Shown here: in pieces, positions 15,274 through 21,787 of the stretch
Numbering within the stretch: the first letter of the stretch is position 1
How the letters are laid out: each line of letters opens with the position of its first letter
Assembly (NCBI RefSeq): GCF_002936985.1
Contig: NZ_MPZN01000034.1
Span: 1-35,479 of the forward strand
DNA: 35,479 nt
Origin: Microterricola pindariensis
GTDB taxonomy: Bacteria; Actinomycetota; Actinomycetes; Actinomycetales; Microbacteriaceae
Direction of reading: 5' to 3'
Notes under the pieces: model-generated
The model's database searches: none
The model's input: only the letters and a program-made list of their open reading frames with translations
Told to the model about the DNA's origin: nothing
Translations under genes and position numbers: made by a program

Positions 15274-15717
15274 TTAGTAGACCAGAAGCGGTCGAACAGT
15301 CGGCCACTTCTCCATGAGTGCGATGTACGCGGCGTACGGGTCGTTAGCCCGGCCGGCCAGCCACGCAGCCTCTTCGTCGGCGCGCTCGAGTTCGCTGATT
15401 GCGAGTTCGGCATACCCGCGGAGCTGTTCGTAGCGATCCGCCATTGCCGCCGTCGGGAGAGCGCCCTTTGTAAGCGGCACGCGAACTTCATCACGCATGC
15501 TGGTGACGATGTCATGCGTGGCTTCGACATGAACCTTCTTGTCGGTCAAGAACTCATGAGCGATCTCCACGAGCTCTCGCTCATGGGTGCGGACACGCTC
15601 AAAGACCGCTTCGTCCACCTCTCTGATCGTCTGATCTTCAACCGCGCGGTTGTCGTACTTCTGCACGCGTGCGAGCACGCGGACTTCGTGCGGGTTGGGC
15701 TGTGTTGCGAGGCTCAT
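15274..15717 (-). CDS. Unknown charged helical protein, 147 aa
   Basis: No known family. The sequence is rich in Glu/Arg and predicted all-helical by eye, with long amphipathic stretches (VEDQTIREVDEAVFERVRTHE and onward; DRYEQLRGYAELAISELERADEE). It may form a coiled coil. Of two nearby ATGs, the one at 15717 is better placed behind AAGGA (spacing 7), while the ATG at 15723 would sit one base after it. It follows the 79-residue gene by 15 bp. Possibly a regulator or structural accessory of the element; function unknown. Confidence 0.6.
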   Translation of the reverse strand: MSLATQPNPHEVRVLARVQKYDNRAVEDQTIREVDEAVFERVRTHERELVEIAHEFLTDKKVHVEATHDIVTSMRDEVRVPLTKGALPTAAMADRYEQLRGYAELAISELERADEEAAWLAGRANDPYAAYIALMEKWPTVRPLLVY

Positions 15718-15732
15718 AGTCATGTCCTTTCG

Positions 15733-15972
15733 TTAGCCGCGGCGGGTTGCCTGGCGGTTGGTCTTTGCGAGGGCTGCGACGCGGTCGCGTGCGTTGGATG
15801 CGACGTCAGCACGTGCGAATCCGTCTGCGAAGGCCTCCTCCGATGCGCGCAGCTCGGCGCGCACGGCCTCAATGCGTGCTCGGTAGAGTTCACGCGCCGA
15901 CTGGACCTGCTTTGCGATGTTCGGACCGATGCCAGCGGGGTACGCCGACAGCGGCGGGATCTTGATGTCCAT
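15733..15972 (-). CDS. Small helical protein, 79 aa
   Basis: After a short Pro/Gly-containing start (MDIKIPPLSAYPAGIGPNI), the rest is a charged Ala-rich helix from about residue 20 to 75, likely a coiled coil. No family recognised. Its ATG at 15972 overlaps the stop of the ribbon-helix-helix gene (TAATG), and AAGGAG lies 9 bp upstream, so it is coupled to that gene. Confidence 0.6.
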   Translation of the reverse strand: MDIKIPPLSAYPAGIGPNIAKQVQSARELYRARIEAVRAELRASEEAFADGFARADVASNARDRVAALAKTNRQATRRG

Positions 15973-16220
15973 TAGTGGTTCTCCTTATTTCTGAGCGCAG
16001 CGAGCCCACGGCCCCCGGTGCGCATCGGGTGAATGTTGTCGCCGGCAGCCGGGGCCATCGCGCCCATCAGGACGAGGTGAAGTGCGAGCGCCTCGCGCAC
16101 CAGCGTTGATTTCGAAACACCCGAGAGCTGAACCATGTGCGCAAGCGCACGGTCGATCTCAGGCGTCACGGACGTGCGAAGCTCGACGAGTCCTGCGGCT
16201 GCAGGTCCGCGTTCGCCCAT
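15972..16220 (-). CDS. Ribbon-helix-helix DNA-binding protein
   Basis: 82 residues. A beta strand LVELRTSVTPEIDRALAHMVQLSGVSKSTLV followed by REALALHLV gives the strand-helix-helix pattern of CopG/Arc repressors (about residues 11-50). The ATG at 16220 is chosen for the excellent AAGGAGG 6 bp before it. It is the first gene of the leftward train, and an inverted repeat (16242-16254) sits 21 bp upstream of its start, so it probably represses its own operon. A MobC- or plasmid-type RHH role is an alternative. Confidence 0.75.
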   Translation of the reverse strand: MGERGPAAAGLVELRTSVTPEIDRALAHMVQLSGVSKSTLVREALALHLVLMGAMAPAAGDNIHPMRTGGRGLAALRNKENH

Positions 16221-16527
16221 ATTTGCCTCCTTAAAAATAGGTGAGAGATTCTCAACTGAATTAAGGCTACCGCGTTCGGTTGTCGCGGCGCTGGCGAGCG
16301 GTACGCCGGTCGGTTTCAACGAGGTTGGACGAGTGCATTGGACGGCGCAAACTACTGGTACTCAGGGGGCCTGCCCGAGCCGAGCCGCGCTCCGGGATGT
16401 CGGGCTAGTGCAGCGCAAACGTCACAGGGCGGTGCGGAGGTGGCCACCTACGGTCTCACGGGTCGGAGGTGTGCCCTTAGATGGCTTTGGCCTGAATCCC
16501 CACCCAGCGGGCTGAGGCGACGCAGTG
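16221..16527. other. Intergenic stretch, promoter region of the leftward train
   Basis: No gene can be supported here on either strand; the frames that run through give low-complexity products without start signals. The left end holds the RHH ribosome binding site and the TGAGA/TCTCA repeat. Confidence 0.5.
16242..16254. promoter_or_regulatory. Inverted repeat in the leftward operon promoter
   Basis: TGAGA (16242-16246) and TCTCA (16250-16254) are inverse complements 3 bp apart, immediately upstream of the ribosome binding site region of the RHH gene. The site is short but correctly placed for autoregulation. Confidence 0.35.
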
Positions 16528-16650
16528 CTAGACGAAGCGGGCTAGACCGCATTCGGGGCACTGCCAAAAGGGTCTCGCAGGGCTCCCACGCAACTCCAGC
16601 GGGAGCAAGCATTTCTCACAATTTGGAGTGCCGATCTCCTCGAGGTCCAT
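16528..16650 (-). CDS. 40-aa zinc-ribbon protein
   Basis: A tiny protein with two CxxC knuckles (NCEKCLLPLEL and WQCPECGLARFV) about 20 residues apart, the layout of a zinc ribbon. I chose the ATG at 16650 because a -10-like TACGCT ends 6 bp before it and a TTGCCC lies 16 bp further upstream, which gives a leaderless transcript. Longer in-frame starts add unrelated sequence. It is divergent from the kinase gene. Function unknown; possibly a nucleic-acid or protein binder. Confidence 0.5.
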   Translation of the reverse strand: MDLEEIGTPNCEKCLLPLELRGSPARPFWQCPECGLARFV

Positions 16651-16656
16651 GCTGAG

Positions 16657-16723
16657 AGCGTATCTGACCCCGCTTTGGGGGCAAGCGTCTGAGATTACCG
16701 AAGTTGGATTGCACCCTTGCCCC
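16657..16723. promoter_or_regulatory. Divergent promoter region with 8-bp inverted repeat
   Basis: GGGGCAAG (16678-16685) and CTTGCCCC (16716-16723) are inverse complements 30 bp apart. The left arm holds the TTGCCC -35 of the zinc-ribbon gene (minus strand), with TACGCT (16662-16657) as its -10. The right arm gives the same TTGCCC in the kinase direction, but a good -10 there is not evident. Confidence 0.4.
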
Positions 16724-16781
16724 TTTCTGGGGCCAGGTATCGGGCTCAACTGGCGATGCCCGTCGGTCCTCAGCTGCCAGC

Positions 16782-18125
16782 ATGTTGAACATGGCAACAT
16801 ACATAAGAGACGTACAGATCGAGCAGGGTGGGCAAGGCTGTGTTTGGCGTGGCCGCGATGTTGAGGGGACGGAGGTAGCGCTCAAGTACATTCGCACTTC
16901 GGAGGGGAGCGAACCTACCGATGAGCAAATGAGGCGATTTGAGCGAGAGATTTCTTGCCAGTCAACGCTCCGGCATCCCGGAATCATGCCTATTCTCGCG
17001 GCCGATTTCTCGGATGCCGATCCATACTTCGTAATGCCGCTAGCGGAAAGCTCTCTCAGCGAATTGATCGGAGCGCACCCTGACGGAATACCTGAAGACC
17101 AAGCAGTCGAGCTGTTCCGGAAGATATTGGACGCAGTTGTCTACGCTCATTCCGAGCAGGTATTGCACCGCGACATCAAGCCCGCGAACGTGCTCATTCT
17201 TGATGGAGAGCCACGACTGAGTGATTTTGGGCTCGGACGCCGTTGGGACTCGGAGAGTACCAAGCTCACCAAGACCAATTTCGGGATGGGCACTTTTGCC
17301 TACTCGGCGCCAGAGCAGCTTGCTGACGGGCACTCTGCTGATGCTCGTGCGGATATCTACGCACTCGGCAGGCTCTTCTACGAGATGCTCACGGGCAAGG
17401 TCGCTTTCCTTGGCGTCGACATGGACCTGATCCCCGGCAGGTACCGGTATTTCCTCACCACTGCCATGCAGGTTTCATCCGACAAACGCCACGCGTCGGC
17501 AATCGACATGTCGCGACAGTTCCAGGCAATCACGCGCGACGAGCCCAAGGGGCCGGAGAGCACTGGCTCGGTGCGTGAGCTTGCGGAGCTCGTCAACGCT
17601 GGCGATTCGACGAAGGTGGCTGAGCTGGCGCAGCTGCTCATGCTCCACTCCGGAGATCCAATCGTCAACCTGCAGGAAGTGGTCTTCATTCCTGCGCCTG
17701 TGCTTGAGCAGCTCGCAACACTTGAACCTGACGCCTTTCGCGCTGCGATCCTCGCCTTCGATAGGTTCGCGGCCGGTCGACACCCGTGGTCTTTCACGGA
17801 CACAATTGCGAGATTCCTTCGCGATGCCTTCGTCGCGGGCGACGACATCGAGGTTCGACGCGTCATCATCGTTCGCCTTCTGCGACTGGGGTCGAGTCAC
17901 AACCGCTTCTTTGTTCGCGAGCGGCTGCTTGAGGTGCTTCGGCTGGTCGCGTCAGACCCCACCTACACGCCGGTGCTCATTGATGTCTTCGCGAACAATC
18001 AAGATGTGATTCCGTTCTCCCGCGCTGAACTGCTGCTCCTTAAGCTGCCTGCGTCTGTTTCAGCGCTGATCGCGGGGAACGCGGTACCGGCCGCGGGGGA
18101 GGGTGCTGGGCCGAGGTTTAAGTAG
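16782..18125 (+). CDS. Soluble Ser/Thr protein kinase with helical C-terminal domain
   Basis: A complete Hanks-type kinase. The glycine loop EQGGQGCVWRG (14-24), Lys35 in VALKYI, HRDIKPANVL with catalytic Asp131 and Asn136, DFG (148-150), and SAPEQ (175-179) are all present. The kinase domain ends near residue 245. The last 200 residues are helical, with a HEAT-like feel (FRAAILAFDRFAAGRHPW; VRRVIIVRLLRLGSS), and contain no transmembrane helix or PASTA repeats. This unusual design differs from PknB-type receptors. The start is the ATG at 16782 or 16791; the ribosome binding site is poor. It is the only sizable rightward gene near attR, so it is likely cargo. Standalone kinases in mobile elements can act in phage defence; that role is inference here. 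Confidence 0.9.
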   Translation: MLNMATYIRDVQIEQGGQGCVWRGRDVEGTEVALKYIRTSEGSEPTDEQMRRFEREISCQSTLRHPGIMPILAADFSDADPYFVMPLAESSLSELIGAHPDGIPEDQAVELFRKILDAVVYAHSEQVLHRDIKPANVLILDGEPRLSDFGLGRRWDSESTKLTKTNFGMGTFAYSAPEQLADGHSADARADIYALGRLFYEMLTGKVAFLGVDMDLIPGRYRYFLTTAMQVSSDKRHASAIDMSRQFQAITRDEPKGPESTGSVRELAELVNAGDSTKVAELAQLLMLHSGDPIVNLQEVVFIPAPVLEQLATLEPDAFRAAILAFDRFAAGRHPWSFTDTIARFLRDAFVAGDDIEVRRVIIVRLLRLGSSHNRFFVRERLLEVLRLVASDPTYTPVLIDVFANNQDVIPFSRAELLLLKLPASVSALIAGNAVPAAGEGAGPRFK

Positions 18126-18432
18126 CGCCAGCATCTCAGATGCGCGACTAGAGGTGGCTAGTCCATACCGGGCCGTGTTCAGCTCGCCTGCGATAGCGCA
18201 GGCTCTGGGCGCGGCCCGGCGGTGCGCGACCTCAGTGCTGACGCTTGCTACTGAAGGAACCCGGCCAAATCCCGTCTAACCGCGCTCCGCCGCCGGGTTG
18301 CTGCGGTGCCCCGAGGTGCGCCGAGCTGGGCTCTGGACAGTCTCCGTCTGCCTCGAAAAGTATGGGCAAGGCGGCGTGTGGGGGAGCGACGCGGTTCAAA
18401 GCGGTTTGCCACGGCCGAAGGGCCAGGACGCG
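18126..18432. other. Gap between kinase gene and attR
   Basis: It holds the kinase terminator (18168-18219), then sequence without a supportable gene up to the attachment repeat. An AAATCCCGTCTAACC stretch near 18265 resembles the CCCGTCC repeats beside attL. Confidence 0.5.
18168..18219 (+). terminator. Nested hairpin terminator of the kinase gene
   Basis: The outer stem CCGGGCCG (18168-18175) pairs with CGGCCCGG (18212-18219). The inner stem GCCTGCG (18186-18192) pairs with CGCAGGC (18197-18203) around an ATAG loop. It lies 42 bp after the stop. No T run, as is common for actinobacteria. Confidence 0.65.
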
Positions 18433-18472
18433 CTCATAATCCGCCGGTCACGGGTTCAAGTCCCGTCCGCCC
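18433..18472. repeat. attR: right 40-bp direct repeat
   Basis: An exact copy of 8545-8584 (tRNA-Met anticodon loop to acceptor 3' strand). What follows is GACTGTAA, not TACCA, so this copy lacks the CCA end and, with no 5' half, is not a tRNA gene. Confidence 0.92.
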
Positions 18473-18850
18473 GACTGTAAAATTGATCTGATCAGGGTTT
18501 CTGTTGCCGTAATTGGCCCAAAGTGCCGTCGGTGAGCATGGGACTCCGCGCTAGACTCCGGTCCAGGGCGGCGCCTTCGGAATATCCGAGGCGAAGTCGA
18601 TAGTCCCAACTGCAGGCCGGCAGCGTTCGAAGGATTCGCTCGGATCTGCGACCGCGCTCTTTGCGTCCGACACCTCGGGCGATGCGCTGACACCTGACGC
18701 TTGTCCAAAGTGGCAGGAGCAATCTGAGGTGGGGGCATCTCATCTTCGCCTGCGGCAATTATTCGTCGCTGGGTGCGGAGGGCCGCGAAGGTGCACGAGG
18801 GCGATGTGCCCAAGCGTGGGGCCGACGACGAAGCCGACAACAGTGATGAC
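18473..18850. other. Flank right of attR, no supportable gene
   Basis: No frame gives a convincing protein. On the minus strand near 18770-18840 a short hydrophobic piece (VVGFVVGPTLGHIALVHL) reads like a membrane helix but is followed by stops and frame changes, so it may be a remnant of a transporter. Confidence 0.4.
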
Positions 18851-19834
18851 TCATCTCCTCATGGTGTCGGATGGGCGTTCGGCGAACCTCTGCCGGTATG
18901 CGGCAGCGAAGCGGCCGTGATGCACGAATCCCCAACGTGCTGCCACTTCCGTCACAGTGACGGCACCGGGCTCAGCGGCTAGGAGCTCTTCGTGCACACG
19001 CTCGAGCCGGAAATCGCGAAGGTACCGCATTGGGGACGTGCCTAGTGAACGGCGGAAGTTCTCTTGCAGGCTGCGCACGCTTGTGGAAGAAGCGGAGGCG
19101 AGCTCAGCCGCAGTCCACGCGTGGGCCGGACGGGCACGCATCATCTCCACCGACTCAGACACCGAACGTGTCCCCGCGAGGGGCGGCGTGGCGTGAAGAT
19201 GTTCGGAGTAGTTGTGCGGTTGGGCGAGCAGCAGACTGAGCATCAACACTTGTTCAAGGCGGTGCGCAGCGAGTGGATGCTGGAGCATGCCGTCATCTTG
19301 GTCCGACGCGGAATCGACTAGTTCGAGTGCCTGCAACACCGTACCTCCGGGAGCAGAGGCCAGGTCCAGGGCCGTCGAAAACTCCAGCGGTGTCCTGAGG
19401 TTGTGTCCAAGAAGGCTCTCCAACTCGGCCTGCAGTCCAGCCTTTGGGAGCATGAGAGCGATCTGGGCGAAGTCGTTGTCGCAGTCGAGATCGACGGGAA
19501 GCCCGGGTGCGAAAACTGCGGCCGTCTTTCGGGTCCCATACACGGGGTACCGGCGGCCAGCTTGCATCCTTGCCCTGCCCGCCACGGGTATGTCGACGTG
19601 GTAGTTTGCGGCTTCAGCGGTTCGAACTCGCATGGCATCCCCGAACTGCAAGTAGCCGGCAGTCACACGTCCAACCTTGACGACGTTCAGGGACATGTCT
19701 AGTGACGTAGAAGCGGACGCTGAGGGGAAGTCCATTGGCAGGTACACCTCGCTCAACGCCTGGCGCGCCACATCGAGGTCTCGGGAAGAGACGACGCGAT
19801 GGCGACCGAACACCTCAACAGACCTCAAAGACAT
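18851..19834 (-). CDS. AraC-family transcriptional regulator
   Basis: 327 residues from the ATG at 19834. The N-terminal half (about 1-200) has the AraC-binding-like-domain look with DVARQALSEVYLP and YHVDIPVAGRARMQAG. The C-terminal 100 residues carry both helix-turn-helix units: WTAAELASASSTSVRSLQENFRRSLG and VTEVAARWGFVHHGRFAAAYRQRF, with the SPMRYLRDFRLERV linker helix. The frame continues upstream to 20146, but that part is low-complexity and the MSLRSVEVFGRH start is typical of the family. No enzyme gene lies next to it, so the target is unknown; it may have lost its regulon in this accessory stretch. Confidence 0.88.
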   Translation of the reverse strand: MSLRSVEVFGRHRVVSSRDLDVARQALSEVYLPMDFPSASASTSLDMSLNVVKVGRVTAGYLQFGDAMRVRTAEAANYHVDIPVAGRARMQAGRRYPVYGTRKTAAVFAPGLPVDLDCDNDFAQIALMLPKAGLQAELESLLGHNLRTPLEFSTALDLASAPGGTVLQALELVDSASDQDDGMLQHPLAAHRLEQVLMLSLLLAQPHNYSEHLHATPPLAGTRSVSESVEMMRARPAHAWTAAELASASSTSVRSLQENFRRSLGTSPMRYLRDFRLERVHEELLAAEPGAVTVTEVAARWGFVHHGRFAAAYRQRFAERPSDTMRR

Positions 19835-20166
19835 ACCTTGAGTCTGACGTAGAGAAAGCTCCGTTGGCTCTCTACCCCTCCGACTCGCGTTAATGGGATC
19901 CCTCCCACCGCGCTTTCCGGATTTCGCGCGCACCTGCGGGCCTCTAGCTTTGGAATGAACACGCTCCGGCCCCGACAAGGCGCCGTTGCATGGCAGATCG
20001 GGCGCTCTTCTGCGCTGGCCGACTATCGGGCACAGCGTCCCCGCATGCGGAAAGACACCGTTGCGACACGCATCACGGAGGACTGCGTCGGCCCGGTCTG
20101 AACCCTGATACCCCCCAGCGCCAGGAGCGATTCCAGTTGCCAACACGAAAAAACAGGACAGAGGCG
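19835..20166. other. Intergenic, upstream of the AraC gene
   Basis: No gene is supported. It should contain the AraC-gene promoter (minus) and that of the small zinc ribbon gene (plus), but I see no convincing -35/-10 pair. Confidence 0.4.
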
Positions 20167-20385
20167 ATGATCCAGTGTCCTAATTGTCACGCACGGACTC
20201 GCCTTGCAGACAACGAGTTCTTTGGAGTGGGCCTTTCGGTACACCGCTTCATTCGCATTTGCGATGAGTGCGATTGGTCCGTCTTGGCCTCCAGCGCAGA
20301 GCCGAGACGTGAGGCGGACCAGCCAGCAGCCCACCAGTGGCACCGTCTCCGGAGCGCGCTTCGACACCTCTGGAGGTCGAGCTAG
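20167..20385 (+). CDS. Small zinc-ribbon-like protein, 72 aa
   Basis: Residues 4-7 (CPNC) and 34-37 (CDEC) form two CxxC pairs, with FFGVGLSVHRFIRI between them, a zinc ribbon layout. The Arg/His-rich tail is probably disordered. The ATG at 20167 has GAGG just before it, and the frame upstream is unlikely to be coding. No family assigned; the gene sits alone between the AraC regulator and a long unassigned stretch, so it may be a remnant. Confidence 0.45.
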   Translation: MIQCPNCHARTRLADNEFFGVGLSVHRFIRICDECDWSVLASSAEPRREADQPAAHQWHRLRSALRHLWRSS

Positions 20386-20993
20386 AGCGGGCTCCCACCC
20401 AGCGATGCAGGGGCGGGAGCGGAATTCGGAGCGGTAGGGACAGCAAGCAGGGCGACATCTGCATGTATCTGTGGGCTGGCCAGGAGAGCGGCCCATCCGC
20501 AAAACGTCCAGCTCGGACCGTCGAGCGCCGCAATCGCACGCGACGCACCGCGCGCCCAACTTCGGCACCGTCATCAGCACCGGCGGTTGTGCCGTCGATC
20601 TTGACCGCACTCTGAATCTCGCCGATGGGCCCGCCGGGCTGTCGCCAAGACCGCTTCACGCACACGATGTACCGACGCTGGCCCCGGTCACGCGCGGCGA
20701 ACTTGCTTGAGAGATGGAAGCAATGAGGAATCACAACTACACGAAACACACCCAGATTTTTGTCTTAACGCGCTCAAATCGGAGGATTCGCGTCCCGTGT
20801 GACTGCCCGAGGAAGCAGGACCACCACTTTGAGAAGCCATCGATTGGCCAGTCGCCAACAGCGCGAGAGACCACATCGTGAGGGATACGGGTGTTCCCCC
20901 ATCGCCTCCGAGAGTCGTCGAACACTAGTGCACACGTCCAAACGTCGGCTATGCCAGTCGGTTTCAGGTCGTTTGCGGCAGTGCCAACACACG
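20386..20993. other. Stretch without a supportable gene
   Basis: Frames on both strands are open for 60-170 codons here, but the products are Arg/Ser-rich or mixed, with no known motif and no ribosome binding site. The first third of the open frame leading into the SGNH-like gene lies here and looks non-coding. Confidence 0.4.
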
Positions 20994-21701
20994 GTGCTCG
21001 GTCCGCTTTTTTGGGGCTGGTTCAAAGCGAAGACGCAGGAGCAGCACGAATGGCGCTACCCGACGGGGCCATCCGAGATCAAGATCGCCGGAACCGACCC
21101 CGCCCGCATCCTCATAATTGGTGATGGCCCTGCGGCCGGTTTCGGAGTGCGGACCCACCAGCTGGGAATCGCCGGACATCTGGCCAGGCACCTTTCCAGA
21201 CACATCGAGGGCGGAGTTGTGGTGACTGTCGCGGCACAGCCCGCTGCGTCGGCTCGCTCGACTCGCAAATGCCTCAGCGATATTGACGTTGAAGGCTATG
21301 ACTCCATCGTGCTCATGCTTGCCACAACCGACGCATTTTGCCTCACCAGTCGCCGTAGTTGGCGGCGCAACATGACAGGGCTGGTGCATGCCTTGAAATC
21401 CACGGATGCATCATCAGTGTTCGTGACGAGCGCCGCCAGCCTTCACTTGGCACGGCCCCTGACCCCGTTCGCGCGCCGGCTAACAGGCAGGCACGCGCGA
21501 ACGCTCAATGTCGAGACCACTCGAATCTGCGCACAAACAAATACGCCGATGATTTGGTTGGATGCCGCATCCGACCTCACATCCCGCACCTACGCAAAGT
21601 GGGGTCGCCGTATCGGTACGCGCGTCGCAGGCTCCATGCGGGTCGATCACGATCGCAGGGTGCAAATCTCTCGTTCTACTCACTCGTATCGTGGGGTGTA
21701 A
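20994..21701 (+). CDS. SGNH/GDSL-hydrolase-like protein without the Ser nucleophile
   Basis: About 235 residues from the GTG at 20994; the true start is uncertain because the frame opens at 20799. Block I reads ILIIGDGPAAGFGV, so the catalytic Ser of GDSxxxG is Gly. LGIAGHLARHLSRH, YDSIVLMLATTDAF (the block with Asn usually in GxND) and a C-terminal TYAKWGRRIGTRVA helix follow the fold, but no DxxH pair is visible before that helix. The protein therefore appears catalytically dead, or belongs to an actinobacterial SGNH-like subfamily that has other activity. No partner gene is adjacent. Confidence 0.6.
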   Translation: MLGPLFWGWFKAKTQEQHEWRYPTGPSEIKIAGTDPARILIIGDGPAAGFGVRTHQLGIAGHLARHLSRHIEGGVVVTVAAQPAASARSTRKCLSDIDVEGYDSIVLMLATTDAFCLTSRRSWRRNMTGLVHALKSTDASSVFVTSAASLHLARPLTPFARRLTGRHARTLNVETTRICAQTNTPMIWLDAASDLTSRTYAKWGRRIGTRVAGSMRVDHDRRVQISRSTHSYRGV

Positions 21702-21787
21702 GTGATTGCTTGGGGCGCTGGGTGTGCCGGCTTCGGTAGAAGCAGCGCTGTGGGAGGGAGTCGCCCTCCCGCCCCACGCAACGCTCG

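Larger units (their letters stand above)
8545..18472. mobile_element. 9.9-kb tRNA-Met integrative element, phage-satellite-like
   Basis: Bounded by perfect 40-bp repeats of the tRNA 3' half. The contents read leftward: ribbon-helix-helix regulator, three small proteins, excisionase-like HTH, primase-helicase, HGG-motif phage protein, serine resolvase and tyrosine integrase. A rightward HEPN-like gene lies beside attL and a rightward Ser/Thr kinase near attR. No capsid, portal, tail, large terminase, lysis, TraB/FtsK-type or relaxase gene is visible, so it is neither a full prophage nor a typical actinobacterial integrative conjugative element. The size and gene set suit a phage satellite or a small replicating island. 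The classification is inference; the boundaries are seen directly. Confidence 0.85.

Noticed and set aside
8513-18472. CRISPR array or insertion sequence within the element
   Set aside because: No regularly spaced repeats, and no transposase gene or terminal inverted repeats were seen.
18306-18840. Open frames around attR, including one ending in SGGRDLNP
   Set aside because: These are translations of the duplicated tRNA segment and flanking DNA; no start signal or conserved protein is visible.
20249-20749. 166-codon minus-strand frame in the gap before the SGNH-like gene
   Set aside because: No ribosome binding site or known motif, and part of it overlaps the small zinc-ribbon gene.
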